Positions 46,857 to 55,213 are shown, counted from the stretch's first letter. The stretch is 64,000 bases of DNA from an uncultured Caulobacter sp. (GCF_947036865.1 NZ_CAMQSF010000002.1:1-64000), one strand, 5' to 3'. Notes: generated by a model not told the origin, from the sequence alone. Numbers and translations are program-made.

Positions 46857-47555
46857 ATGAGCGAGACCCTCACCATCACCACGCCGGACGGCGCGTTCTC
46901 GGCCTATGTCGCCCGCCCGCCCGCGAGCGCGGCGGCGCCGGCCATCGTCGTCATCCAGGAGATCTTCGGCGTCAACAAGGTCATGCGCGATATCTGCGAC
47001 GGCCTCGCCGCTCAGGGCTATGTCGCGGTCTGTCCGGACCTCTTCTGGCGGATCGAACCGGGCATCGACATCACCGATCAGAGCGAGGCCGAGTGGAAGC
47101 GCGCCTTCGAACTGTTCAATGCGTTCGACGTGGACGCCGGCGTGTCGGACATCGCCGCGACGATCGCGGCTGTCCGCCAGCTCCCCGGCGTGAACGGCAA
47201 GGTCGGCGCGGTGGGCTATTGCCTGGGCGGCCTGCTGGCCTTCCTGACCGCGACCCGCACCGATGTCGACGCCAGCGTCTCCTATTATGGCGTCGGCCTG
47301 GAGCAGCGGGTCGGCGAGGCCGAGAAGCTGAACAAGCCGCTCCTGATGCACATCGCCGAGAAGGATCAGTTCGTGCCGCCCGAGGCGCGCCAGGTGATCC
47401 TCAACGCCTTGAAGGACCACCCGCAGATCGAGCTGCATACCTATGCCGATCGCGATCACGCCTTCGCCCGGGAGGGTGGCGCGCACTATGACGCCGCCGA
47501 CGCCGCCAAGGCCAATGGCCGGACCCTGGCCTTCTTCCAAAAGGCGCTCGGCTGA
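46857..47555 (+). CDS. Dienelactone hydrolase family protein
   Basis: 232 residues. The nucleophile is Cys in GAVGYCLGGLLAFLTA. The acid lies in LLMHIAEKDQFVPPEA, and the His in YADRDHAFAREGG. The upstream IQEIFGVNKVMRDICD is the DLH signature. Substrate is unknown; the class includes carboxymethylenebutenolidase. Its stop shares a base with the start of the quinone oxidoreductase gene, so the two are translationally coupled. Confidence 0.9.
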   Translation: MSETLTITTPDGAFSAYVARPPASAAAPAIVVIQEIFGVNKVMRDICDGLAAQGYVAVCPDLFWRIEPGIDITDQSEAEWKRAFELFNAFDVDAGVSDIAATIAAVRQLPGVNGKVGAVGYCLGGLLAFLTATRTDVDASVSYYGVGLEQRVGEAEKLNKPLLMHIAEKDQFVPPEARQVILNALKDHPQIELHTYADRDHAFAREGGAHYDAADAAKANGRTLAFFQKALG

Positions 47556-48520
47556 TGCGCGCGGTCCAGATCACCCAGGCCGGCGGGCCGGAGGTTCTGG
47601 AGGTCGTCGACCTTCCCACCCCCACCCCCGGCCCTGGGCAGGTGCTGATCCGGCACCAGGCGATCGGCCTGAACTATATCGACACCTACCACCGTTCCGG
47701 CCTCTATCCGATCAAGCTGCCCGCTACCCTGGGCCTGGAAGCGGCCGGCGTGGTCGAGGCCGTCGGGGACGGCGTCACCCGGTTCAAGGTTGGCGACCGC
47801 GTGGCCTACAACGGCGCGCTGGGCGCCTATGCCGAGGCGGCCGCCGTCGCGGCCGATCGCGTGGTCGGCGTTCCGGACGCGGTCAGCCTCGAGGTCGCCG
47901 CCGCCGTTCTGCTGAAGGGCATGACGGCCGAGTTTCTGGTGCGGCGATGTTTCCACGTGAAACAGGGCGACACGGTGCTGGTCCACGCGGCCGCGGGCGG
48001 CGTCGGCCAGATCCTGGTGCAGTGGTGCAAGCATCTCGGCGCGACCGTCATCGCCACCGTCGGCTCCGAGGCCAAGGCGGCGATCGCCCACGATCTCGGC
48101 GCCGACCATGTCATCGACTACAGCAAAGAAGAGGTCGCCGGACAGGTCGCCGAGATCACCGGCGGCCAGGGCGTGGCCGTCGTCTATGACGGGGTGGGCA
48201 AGGACACCTGGGCCGCCAGCCTCGCCAGCCTGGCGCGTCGCGGCGTGATGGTGACCTTCGGCAACGCTTCGGGGCCCGTGCCGCCGTTCGCGCCGCTGGA
48301 GCTGGGCGGCAAGTCGCTGTTCGTCACGCGGCCGAAACTGTTCGACTATATCGCCACCACCGAGGAGCTGGACGACAGCGCCGACGCCCTGTTCGGGGTG
48401 CTGGCCAGCGGAGCCGTGAAGATCGACATCGGCCAGACCTTCCCCCTCGAAGAAGCCCGGGCCGCTCACGAGGCCCTGGAGGGTCGCCGTACGACCGGCG
48501 CCACCCTGCTGCTGCCGTAG
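47555..48520 (+). CDS. NADPH:quinone oxidoreductase (zinc-independent MDR family)
   Basis: 321 residues. The GroES-like N-domain has GLNYIDTYHRSGLYPIKLPA, typical of quinone reductase (QOR/zeta-crystallin). The Rossmann motif is HAAAGGVGQILVQWCKHLGA, then VIDYSKEEVAGQV. The catalytic zinc ligands of alcohol dehydrogenases are missing, as expected. It carries a parS-like sequence at 47950-47963 that reads FHVKQ. A clear intrinsic terminator follows. Confidence 0.92.
   Translation: MRAVQITQAGGPEVLEVVDLPTPTPGPGQVLIRHQAIGLNYIDTYHRSGLYPIKLPATLGLEAAGVVEAVGDGVTRFKVGDRVAYNGALGAYAEAAAVAADRVVGVPDAVSLEVAAAVLLKGMTAEFLVRRCFHVKQGDTVLVHAAAGGVGQILVQWCKHLGATVIATVGSEAKAAIAHDLGADHVIDYSKEEVAGQVAEITGGQGVAVVYDGVGKDTWAASLASLARRGVMVTFGNASGPVPPFAPLELGGKSLFVTRPKLFDYIATTEELDDSADALFGVLASGAVKIDIGQTFPLEEARAAHEALEGRRTTGATLLLP
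47950..47963. promoter_or_regulatory. Partial parS-like site inside the quinone oxidoreductase gene
   Basis: gtttC-CACGTG-AAAC: the right half is perfect, and an extra C shifts the left arm. ParB affinity would be reduced. It is the parS-like site closest to Cori (5.5 kb). Confidence 0.4.
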
Positions 48521-48545
48521 GGCCAAACCGGGTAGCACCGAACAA

Positions 48546-48575
48546 AAAAGGCGCCGGGTAGCACCGGCGCCTTTT
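48546..48575. terminator. Bidirectional intrinsic terminator between quinone oxidoreductase gene and rho
   Basis: AAAAGGCGCCGG, loop GTAGCA, CCGGCGCCTTTT: a perfect 12-bp stem with A and T runs on both sides, so it works on both strands. The loop lies within a short direct repeat (GGGTAGCACCG at 48530-48540 and 48556-48566). Confidence 0.9.
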
Positions 48576-48600
48576 CCGTCTCGGCTGAGTCCGGCTGGAC

Positions 48601-50043
48601 TCAGGTGTTCATCGACTGGAAGAAGTCGCCGTTGGTCTTCGACTGGCGCAGCTTGTCCAGCAGGAACTCGATGGCGTCCGAGGCGCCCATCGGATTGAGG
48701 ATGCGGCGCAGGACATAGGTCTTCTGCAGCTGGTCGCGCGGGGTGATCAGCTCTTCCTTGCGGGTGCCGGACTTCAGCACGTCGATCGCCGGGAAGATGC
48801 GCTTGTCGGCGACCTTACGGTCCAGGACGATTTCCGAGTTACCGGTGCCCTTGAACTCTTCGAAGATGACTTCGTCCATGCGGCTGCCGGTGTCGATCAG
48901 GGCCGTGGCGATGATCGACAGCGAGCCGCCCTCCTCCACGTTGCGGGCCGCGCCGAAGAAGCGCTTGGGCCGCTGCAGGGCGTTGGCGTCAACGCCGCCG
49001 GTCAGCACCTTGCCCGACGACGGGACCGTGGTGTTGTAGGCCCGGCCCAGACGCGTCACCGAGTCCAGCAGGATGACGACGTCGCGCTTGTGCTCGACCA
49101 GGCGCTTGGCCTTTTCGATGACCATCTCGGCCACCTGGACGTGACGCGTCGCCGGCTCGTCGAAGGTCGAGGCGATGACCTCGCCCTTCACCGTGCGCTG
49201 CATGTCGGTGACTTCTTCGGGGCGCTCGTCGATCAGCAGGACGATCAGGTAGCACTCGGGGTGGTTGGTCTCGATCGACTTGGCGATGTTCTGCAGCATG
49301 ACCGTCTTACCGACGCGCGGCGGGGCGACGATCAGGCAGCGCTGACCCTTGCCCAGCGGGGCGACGATGTCGATCACCCGGCCCGACCGATCCTTCACGG
49401 TCGGATCGGGCAGCTCCATGTTCAGGCGCTCTTCGGGATAGAGCGGCGTCAGGTTGTCGAAGTGCACCTTGTGGCGCACGTTGTCCGGGCTTTCGAAATT
49501 GATCTTGCTGACGCTGGTCAGGGCGAAATAGCGCTCGCCCTCGCGCGGCGACCGGATCGCGCCCTCGACGCTGTCGCCGGTGCGCAGGCCATACTTCCGG
49601 ATCTGCGACGGCGAGACATAGATGTCGTCCGGACCCGGAAGATAGTTGGCTTCCGGCGAGCGCAGGAAGCCGAAGCCGTCCTGCAGCACTTCCATGGTGC
49701 CCGAGCCCGAGATCTCCACGCCTTCCTCGGCGAGGGTCTTCAGGATCGCGAACATCATGTCCTGCTTGCGCATGGAGTTGGCGTTCTCGACCTCGAAGGT
49801 CTCGGCGAACGCCAGCAGGTCGGCCGGGGACTTCTCCTTCAGCTCCTGCAGGGACATGGACTTCAGGCCCAGGGCCGCGACGGCCTCGGCGATGCCGGAG
49901 CCTTCGTCCTCGCCCTCGCCTTCCGCTCCATTCTCCGGGGAATCGACGGCGGCTTCGGTGGCGATATCGGCGGTGTCGGCCACGGTGGCCTCGATGGTCG
50001 CCTCGTCGGCGCCCGGGATCTGGTTTTCGGTTTCTTCGGTCAT
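48601..50043 (-). CDS. rho: Transcription termination factor Rho
   Basis: 480 residues from [20 protein letters not shown]; a TTG four codons earlier is possible. It has an acidic extension of about 60 residues ahead of the usual Rho start, [19 protein letters not shown]. The RNA-binding primary site has [30 protein letters not shown]. Walker A is [10 protein letters not shown], Walker B is [14 protein letters not shown], the Q-loop region has [11 protein letters not shown], and R-loop residues are conserved. It is the hexameric helicase that ends many transcripts. It is longer than E. coli Rho (419). Confidence 0.97.
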   Translation of the reverse strand: MTEETENQIPGADEATIEATVADTADIATEAAVDSPENGAEGEGEDEGSGIAEAVAALGLKSMSLQELKEKSPADLLAFAETFEVENANSMRKQDMMFAILKTLAEEGVEISGSGTMEVLQDGFGFLRSPEANYLPGPDDIYVSPSQIRKYGLRTGDSVEGAIRSPREGERYFALTSVSKINFESPDNVRHKVHFDNLTPLYPEERLNMELPDPTVKDRSGRVIDIVAPLGKGQRCLIVAPPRVGKTVMLQNIAKSIETNHPECYLIVLLIDERPEEVTDMQRTVKGEVIASTFDEPATRHVQVAEMVIEKAKRLVEHKRDVVILLDSVTRLGRAYNTTVPSSGKVLTGGVDANALQRPKRFFGAARNVEEGGSLSIIATALIDTGSRMDEVIFEEFKGTGNSEIVLDRKVADKRIFPAIDVLKSGTRKEELITPRDQLQKTYVLRRILNPMGASDAIEFLLDKLRQSKTNGDFFQSMNT

Positions 50044-50293
50044 GGCAAGACTCAAGAGTGGGCGCGGGCTCCAAGACGGAGTCCGGCCGGTAGAACTTCA
50101 GGGGTCACGCCCGGCGGCGCCGGGACATGCGCGTCGCTTGACGATGACGCGGATCGTTCGGGGAACGGACCTTGGAGCGGAGGGCTCGCGGGGCGCGCCA
50201 GGACGGGCGCCGGTCCGTGAGGGAAGAGGGTCCGCCGACAGCGAACCTATCGGCGATGCAAATCACGCGGCGGGCGGCGGGTCAAGCGCCTCA

Positions 50294-50713
50294 CTAAGGC
50301 GCGGGACCAACATCCATTCCGTCGTACCGAACGCCTGCGAATTTTCGAGCCAATCCGTAGAGCTCGCTGTTGCGAGCCTGAAGGCTATCCACCGTGTGTT
50401 TTTCGACGCGCTCAACGCGTAACCACCACACATCCGGATCACCAACGCCCGCCTTGTCTCCGAGATAGATGCCAACGGGCCGATAGCCACGATCGGCAAG
50501 CATCTTTGCAATCGGCTCCAACGAGGCCTGCTTCGGCGCGGTGAAGAAATATCCCCAGAGCAGCGGACCATCCACGTTCCATGATAGGTTCGCCCGCATG
50601 CTGGAGAACATTTCGACAAGCCGTTCGCGAGAAATGGTCTCCGCAAACGACGGCTCGGCTACCACCAGACTGGCCGACAAAATCGCAGAGATCAGAAGTC
50701 GCTTCGCGGCCAC
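50294..50713 (-). CDS. RraB-like protein (RNase E inhibitor family) with a signal peptide
   Basis: 139 residues from a GTG start 8 bp after hemJ. The N-terminus VAAKRLLISAILSASLVVA is a signal peptide cut near AEPSFAET. The mature part has WNVDGPLLWGYFFTAPKQAS, then LADRGYRPVGIYLGD and DPDVWWLRVERVEKH. The typical RraB/DUF1260 ending follows: YGLARKFAGVRYDGMDVG. RraB binds the tail of RNase E in the E. coli cytosol, but an exported form cannot do that. The DNA here is visibly less G+C-rich than the flanking hem and rho genes, suggesting acquisition. Not certain: the family match is from motif memory only. Confidence 0.6.
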   Translation of the reverse strand: MAAKRLLISAILSASLVVAEPSFAETISRERLVEMFSSMRANLSWNVDGPLLWGYFFTAPKQASLEPIAKMLADRGYRPVGIYLGDKAGVGDPDVWWLRVERVEKHTVDSLQARNSELYGLARKFAGVRYDGMDVGPAP

Positions 50714-50721
50714 GATGGATC

Positions 50722-51186
50722 TCAATGGTTCAGGAACTTGGTCGTCACCGACAGGACAATCACGATCGCCAGCACGAACGGGATCTCGTTGACCATCCGC
50801 CAGAACTTTTCCGAGCGGGGATATTCGCCTCTCTCGAACTTCTTGCGCGAGGCCGACAAGAAGCCGTGGAAGCCGTAAAGGCCAACGAGGGCGACTAGCT
50901 TGGTGGCCATCCAGGGCTCGGCGAGGAAGCTCCAGCCGCGGATCTGGCTGTCGGCGAGGATCAGGCCAAGGCCGAACAGCGCCGTGGCGATCGAGGCCGG
51001 ATTGATGATGCCGCGCAGCAGGCGCCGCTCCATGACCGCGAAGGTCTCGGCCATCTCCGAGCCGGGGGCCGCCTTGGTGTGATAGACGAACAGGCGCGGC
51101 AGGTAGAGCATCCCGGCCATGAAGGCGATCACCGACAGGATGTGAAGCCCGCGCACCAGATTGAAATGCGCCACCAGGAAATCCAT
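50722..51186 (-). CDS. hemJ: Protoporphyrinogen IX oxidase HemJ
   Basis: 154 residues. Four membrane spans are visible, with the conserved His in HILSVIAFMAGMLYLPRLFV and the Arg/Lys-rich loop with LVGLYGFHGFLSASRKKF. The C-terminal RMVNEIPFVLAIVIVLSVT is typical of HemJ (UPF0093). It oxidises protoporphyrinogen IX to protoporphyrin IX. Its ATG overlaps the hemH stop. Confidence 0.93.
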   Translation of the reverse strand: MDFLVAHFNLVRGLHILSVIAFMAGMLYLPRLFVYHTKAAPGSEMAETFAVMERRLLRGIINPASIATALFGLGLILADSQIRGWSFLAEPWMATKLVALVGLYGFHGFLSASRKKFERGEYPRSEKFWRMVNEIPFVLAIVIVLSVTTKFLNH

Positions 51187-52229
51187 CACGCCGCGGCTCC
51201 TTCCCGACGGGGGCACTTCGACCATTCGGCGCCGCAACGCCAGCCGCAGGCGGGGGCAACGGAACGCGCCCGCTCACTCAAGGCGTTCCGAACGGCGGCG
51301 GCGAGGCCGTCGATGAACGACGGCGCGCCGCCCAGGGCCGGAACGCGGACATAGGGCGCGACGCCCACGGTCTTGGCCAGTTCGGCGTATTCGTGATCCA
51401 GCTCGACCAGGGTCTCGACGTGCTCCGACACGAAGGCGATCGGGGTGATCATCACGCCCTTGCCCTCGGCGCCGGCGCGGCGGATCTCCTCGTCGCTCGA
51501 CGGCCCGATCCATTTCAACGGTCCGACCCGGCTCTGATAGCAGACCGTCCACTCGATCTCGGCGGGCAGCCGGGCGGCGACCGCGGCGGCCGTGGCCTCG
51601 ATCTGCTTCTGATAGGGATCACCGCTCAGGATCACCTTCTCCGGCAGGCCGTGGGCCGAGAACAGCAGGCGGATGTTGGTCGGCGACCCGGCCTTCTCCC
51701 AGGTCTCGCGGATCATCCGCGCGTGCGCGTCGACCAGGCCCGCCTCGGTCGGATAGCAGCAGACCGTCGTCTCCGCGCCCGAGCCCTTATAGGCCTTGCG
51801 CCAGGCCTTCAGAGACGAACCGGTCGTGGTGGTCGAGAACTGCGGATAGAGCGGCAACAGCACGACCTCGTCCGGCCCGAAGGCCGCGACGTCCCGGGCG
51901 GTCTCTTCCGTCAACGGATGCCAATAGCGCATGGCGATGAAGCACTTGGCCTCGACGCCCGGCAAAGCGACCGCGAGGGCTGTTTCGAGCGCTCGCGCCT
52001 GCATCCTGGTTTCCGGCAGCAGCGGCGAGCCGCCGCCCATGATCGCGTAGTTGGCCTTGGCCAACTTCTCGCGCGTGGTCGATATCAAGGCCGCCAGCGG
52101 ATAACGGATCAGGGCCGGCGCGCCGATGATCGCCGGATCGCGGAACAGGTTGAACAGGAACGGCCGCACCGCGCGCGGGCCATCGGGTCCGCCCAGATTG
52201 AACAGAACGACGGCGAGTTTCTTGGTCAC
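51186..52229 (-). CDS. hemH: Ferrochelatase, with a C-terminal cysteine cluster
   Basis: 347 residues from a GTG start that overlaps the hemE stop (GTGA). The class is clear from FNLGGPDGPRAVRPFLFN, the catalytic His in LLFSAHGLPEKVI, YQSRVGPLKWIGPSSDEEI and VSEHVETLVELDHEY. The last 20 residues hold three Cys in CGWRCGAEWSKC; C. crescentus ferrochelatase is known to carry a [2Fe-2S] cluster, and these Cys fit part of its ligands. It inserts iron into protoporphyrin, completing haem. Confidence 0.95.
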   Translation of the reverse strand: MTKKLAVVLFNLGGPDGPRAVRPFLFNLFRDPAIIGAPALIRYPLAALISTTREKLAKANYAIMGGGSPLLPETRMQARALETALAVALPGVEAKCFIAMRYWHPLTEETARDVAAFGPDEVVLLPLYPQFSTTTTGSSLKAWRKAYKGSGAETTVCCYPTEAGLVDAHARMIRETWEKAGSPTNIRLLFSAHGLPEKVILSGDPYQKQIEATAAAVAARLPAEIEWTVCYQSRVGPLKWIGPSSDEEIRRAGAEGKGVMITPIAFVSEHVETLVELDHEYAELAKTVGVAPYVRVPALGGAPSFIDGLAAAVRNALSERARSVAPACGWRCGAEWSKCPRREGAAA

Positions 52230-53269
52230 TGAGCCACCTTCTGGCCGGTCACCCGCTCCAGCACCGCCTCGACGTGCGCGATCGGCGTGTCCGGCAGGAT
52301 CCCATGGCCCAGGTTGAAGATATAGGGACCCTGGTTCCATTGCTCGAGCAGTTCGTCCACCCGCCTGAGCAACGCATCGCCGCCGGCGCGGAGCAGCAGC
52401 GGATCGAGCGCGCCCTGGATGGTCTTGGATTTCTGGATGACCTGGCCCAGCTTGGCGCTGGCCTGGGTGTCGAGCGCCACGCCCTGCACCGGGACCTCGG
52501 CGGCATAGCCCTCGACCAGGGCGCCGGCCCCGCGCGGGAAGCCGATGATCGGCACGGTGACGCCGCGGGCCCGCAAACCCTCGACGATCTTCTTGTGCGG
52601 CTGGGTGACCAGGCGATCGAACAGCGGCTCGGACAGGCCCTCGGCCCAGCTCTCGAACAGCTTCACCGCCTGGGCGCCGGCGTCGACCTGCATGGCCAGG
52701 TAGTCGATCGTCGAGTCGACCAGCACCTGGATCAGGGCGTCGATCTTCTCCGGGTTCTGGTAGGCGTAGGTCCGCGCGCCGCTGCGATCGCTGGAGCCCT
52801 TCTCGATCATGTAGGTCGCCACGGTCCAGGGCGCGCCGGCGAAACCGATCAGGGCCTTCGACGGATCCAGCGCCGAGCGAACCCGCGTCAGCGTCTCCCC
52901 GACGAGCGATAGGGCCTTGCCCGCCTCGCCGGCCTTCTCGGCCATGGCCTCGATCGACGGCATATCGCCAAGCTTGGGACCCTCGCCCGCCTCGAACCAG
53001 ACCTTCTGGCCCAGAGCTCCCGGGATCAGCAGGATGTCGGCGAACACGATGGCGGCGTCGAACGGAAATCGCCGCATCGGCTGCAAGGTGACCTCGGCGG
53101 CCTTCTCCGGATCAAAGCAGAAACTGATAAAGTCCGGCGCGGTGGCCCGGACCGCGCGGTACTCCGGCAGATAGCGGCCCGCCTGACGCATGAACCAGAT
53201 CGGCGGGTGGGCATGGCTCTGCCCCGACAGCGCGGAGAGAAATTTCGGAGTCGAGGTCGAGGACGTCAT
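52226..53269 (-). CDS. hemE: Uroporphyrinogen decarboxylase
   Basis: 347 residues, starting MTSSTSTPKFLSALSGQSHA. The family signature PPIWFMRQAGRYLPEYRAVR is intact, as is the IGFPRGAGALVEGY region, with the NLGHGILPDTPIAHVEAVLE motif at the end. It removes the four acetate carboxyls of uroporphyrinogen III. Its promoter region is the origin: in C. crescentus hemE is transcribed away from Cori, and Cori transcription is part of replication control. It heads hemE-hemH-hemJ-rraB-like. Confidence 0.97.
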   Translation of the reverse strand: MTSSTSTPKFLSALSGQSHAHPPIWFMRQAGRYLPEYRAVRATAPDFISFCFDPEKAAEVTLQPMRRFPFDAAIVFADILLIPGALGQKVWFEAGEGPKLGDMPSIEAMAEKAGEAGKALSLVGETLTRVRSALDPSKALIGFAGAPWTVATYMIEKGSSDRSGARTYAYQNPEKIDALIQVLVDSTIDYLAMQVDAGAQAVKLFESWAEGLSEPLFDRLVTQPHKKIVEGLRARGVTVPIIGFPRGAGALVEGYAAEVPVQGVALDTQASAKLGQVIQKSKTIQGALDPLLLRAGGDALLRRVDELLEQWNQGPYIFNLGHGILPDTPIAHVEAVLERVTGQKVAQ

Positions 53270-53327
53270 GGCTCGCTTAAAGCCCGGCCCGCGCCCAGGC
53301 TCAAGTCCGTAAGCCTCCTATCATTTC

Positions 53328-53342
53328 TTAATAAGAAATTAA
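53328..53342. promoter_or_regulatory. CtrA box, Cori site a
   Basis: TTAA-TAAGAAA-TTAA, exact TTAA-N7-TTAA spacing, inside the A+T-rich patch next to hemE. CtrA binding here blocks initiation. Confidence 0.9.
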
Positions 53343-53449
53343 GATTGAAGGAGGGTGCGGAGGGGCAACTGCGAAGCGGGGACAAAGGCCTTAGCCCGCC
53401 TGATTCCCACACGCGATCGATCCTTGCCCCCAGCCCGCCCCACAGGGGG

Positions 53450-53464
53450 TTAACGCTTTGTTAA
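53450..53464. promoter_or_regulatory. CtrA box, Cori site b
   Basis: TTAA-CGCTTTG-TTAA, exact spacing. A W-box-like TGGGGA (53468-53473) lies right beside it. Confidence 0.9.
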
Positions 53465-53497
53465 TCATGGGGACAGTCGACCAGCCGCTTGAAGACC

Positions 53498-53512
53498 TTA
53501 ATGAAATCTTAA
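53498..53512. promoter_or_regulatory. CtrA box, Cori site c
   Basis: TTAA-TGAAATC-TTAA, exact spacing, 33 bp from site b. Confidence 0.9.
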
Positions 53513-53573
53513 CGCGTATGGCCGTGACATCGGCTTCCCGCCGATCTCGTCCCCGGCGCCTGGACAGCCAAGA

Positions 53574-53588
53574 TTAACGCTTCGGGGA
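53574..53588. promoter_or_regulatory. CtrA half-box, Cori site d
   Basis: TTAACGCTTCGGGG carries only one TTAA half. Position and spacing to sites c and e match the fifth CtrA site of C. crescentus Cori, which is also imperfect. Confidence 0.5.
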
Positions 53589-53630
53589 TGCGGGGCGCGC
53601 TTGGGGATGGTAGGCGAGCAATGCGGCCGT

Positions 53631-53639
53631 TGATCACAG
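53631..53639 (+). promoter_or_regulatory. DnaA-box-like sequence (G-box type)
   Basis: TGATCACAG. Caulobacter Cori uses weak G-type boxes related to TGATCCACA; this word has one fewer C. Confidence 0.4.
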
Positions 53640-53684
53640 CGGCGCCGTGTCACGACGCCCGGAGGTCGCTTTGGCGCCCCGGCG

Positions 53685-53690
53685 TCCCCA
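53685..53690 (+). promoter_or_regulatory. W-box-like DnaA site
   Basis: TCCCCA core. The same core occurs in reverse at 53468-53473 and 53602-53607. Confidence 0.35.
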
Positions 53691-53702
53691 GAGGCAGGAC
53701 AA

Positions 53703-54608
53703 GTGGTTAAGCAACCGTTAACGGACGATCCACAGGAGAGTCTGGCCCAGGGGGACGCCGACCGGCTGCCGCCGCGCTTCGCGACCTATTTCCATATCCA
53801 TCTGGTGTCCGACTCCACGGGCGAAACCCTGAACGCCATGGCCCGCGCGGTATGCGCCCGCTTCACCGACATTTTGCCGATCGAGCACATCTACGCCCTG
53901 GTTCGTTCGACCCGGCAGCTGGACCGGGCGCTGGAGGAGATCGCCGGCGCGCCGGGGGTGGTGATGCACACCATCGTCGATCCGGGCCTGCGCGCGGCGC
54001 TCGAGGAGGGGTGTCGCAAGCTCGAGATGCCCTGCATCGCCGCGCTGGATCCGGTGATCAGCGCCATGTCCCGCTATCTGGGCGCGCGGATCTCAACGCG
54101 GGTCGGCGCGCAGCACGCCCTGACCAACGACTATTTCGACCGCATCGAGGCGCTGGACTACGCCATCGCCCACGACGACGGCCAGGGTGGCCAGGACCTG
54201 ACCCAGGCCGACGTGATCCTGGTCGGCGTCTCGCGCACCTCCAAGACCCCGACCTGCATCTATCTGGCCCATCGCGGCGTGCGGGCCGCGAACGTGCCGC
54301 TGGTGCCGGGCCGGCCGCCGCCGCCCGAGCTGTTCGAGCTGAAGAACACCCTGATCGTCGGCCTGATCACCTCGCCGGACCGCCTGATCCAGATCCGCCG
54401 CAACCGCCTCCTCTCCCTGAAGGAAAACCGCGAGAGCGACTATGTCGACGCCGACGCGGTGCGCCAGGAGATCATCGCCGCCCGCCGCCTGTTCGAGCGA
54501 ATGAACTGGCCGGTGATCGACATCACCCGCCGTTCGGTCGAGGAGACCGCCGCGGCGATCATCAACCTGCTGTCGGGCGGGCGCGGCAAGGTCGAGGTGC
54601 TGGGGTGA
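53703..54608 (+). CDS. ppsR: Pyruvate phosphate dikinase / PEP synthase regulatory kinase-phosphorylase (DUF299)
   Basis: 301 residues from a GTG start. The N-terminal region has FHIHLVSDSTGETLNAMARA. The unusual P-loop is ILVGVSRTSKTPTCIYLAHR. The C-terminal RSVEETAAAIINLL is conserved. The family adds and removes phosphate on PEP synthase or pyruvate phosphate dikinase in response to ADP. In C. crescentus the gene on this side of Cori is this protein (RP001). The first 15 residues are not conserved and include a CtrA site, so the true start may be later. Confidence 0.92.
   Translation: MVKQPLTDDPQESLAQGDADRLPPRFATYFHIHLVSDSTGETLNAMARAVCARFTDILPIEHIYALVRSTRQLDRALEEIAGAPGVVMHTIVDPGLRAALEEGCRKLEMPCIAALDPVISAMSRYLGARISTRVGAQHALTNDYFDRIEALDYAIAHDDGQGGQDLTQADVILVGVSRTSKTPTCIYLAHRGVRAANVPLVPGRPPPPELFELKNTLIVGLITSPDRLIQIRRNRLLSLKENRESDYVDADAVRQEIIAARRLFERMNWPVIDITRRSVEETAAAIINLLSGGRGKVEVLG
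53707..53721. promoter_or_regulatory. CtrA box, Cori site e, overlapping the ppsR start
   Basis: TTAA-GCAACCG-TTAA, exact spacing. It begins two bases after the ppsR GTG, so it lies in the first codons of that gene. Confidence 0.88.
53726..53734 (+). promoter_or_regulatory. DnaA box (G-box type) next to CtrA site e
   Basis: CGATCCACA differs from TGATCCACA at one position and keeps the CCACA core. It lies within ppsR codons, five bases after CtrA site e. Confidence 0.6.
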
Positions 54609-55213
54609 ACGCCACCGAACCGACCCCCGTCACCCTGGCCTCGACCAGCGCGACGCGGCGGATGATTCTGGAAAACGCCGGGGTCGCCTTCGAGGCGGTC
54701 AGCCCGGGCGTCGACGAAGCCGCCGCCAAGGCCGCCCTCTTGAGCGAAAGCGTCTCGCCGCGCGATGTCGCCGACGCCCTGGCCGAGATGAAGGCCGTCA
54801 AGGTCTCGATGCGGCGACCCGGCCTGGTGATCGGCGCTGACCAAACGCTGGATCTCGACGGACGGCTGATTGACAAGGTGGACACCCTGGCCGAGGCCCG
54901 CGACCGTCTGCTCGACCTGCGCGGCCGGACCCATAAACTGCATTCGGCCGTGGTCGTGGCGCGCGACGGCCAGCCGATCTGGCGCCGGGTCGAAACCGCC
55001 AAGCTGTCGGTGCGACCGTTCAGCGAGGCCTGGCTCGACGCCTATATGGCGCGGCGCGGCGAAGCCTTGCTGTGGTCGGTCGGCTGCTACGAGCTGGAAA
55101 GCGAGGGCGTGCAGCTGTTCGACCGGATCGACGGCGACTACTTCGCCATCCTGGGCCTGCCGCTGGTGGGCCTGCTCGATTTTCTGCGTCTGCACGGAGC
55201 CTTGGCCTCATGA
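54605..55213 (+). CDS. Maf-family nucleotide pyrophosphatase
   Basis: 202 residues from a GTG start that overlaps the ppsR stop (GTGA). The Maf signature is [20 protein letters not shown], with the catalytic Asp in [14 protein letters not shown]. The stretch [20 protein letters not shown] then [13 protein letters not shown] completes the fold. It hydrolyses non-canonical nucleoside triphosphates. Its stop overlaps the aroE start. Confidence 0.92.
   Translation: MNATEPTPVTLASTSATRRMILENAGVAFEAVSPGVDEAAAKAALLSESVSPRDVADALAEMKAVKVSMRRPGLVIGADQTLDLDGRLIDKVDTLAEARDRLLDLRGRTHKLHSAVVVARDGQPIWRRVETAKLSVRPFSEAWLDAYMARRGEALLWSVGCYELESEGVQLFDRIDGDYFAILGLPLVGLLDFLRLHGALAS

Larger units (their letters stand above)
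53270..53740. other. Chromosomal replication origin (Cori) between hemE and ppsR
   Basis: The 433-bp gene-free stretch plus the first codons of ppsR match the C. crescentus Cori layout. They hold an A+T-rich patch (about 53,325-53,350), CtrA boxes a, b, c, d (half) and e, DnaA-box-like words, GANTC methylation sites (53402-53406, and 53738-53742 just inside ppsR), and hemE and ppsR pointing away on either side. The parS site is about 8 kb away, as expected. No small gene is seen inside. Confidence 0.93.

Noticed and set aside
48530..48566. GGGTAGCACCG direct repeat as an attachment site
   Set aside because: Only two short copies, one forming part of the terminator loop; no integrase or inserted gene lies between them.
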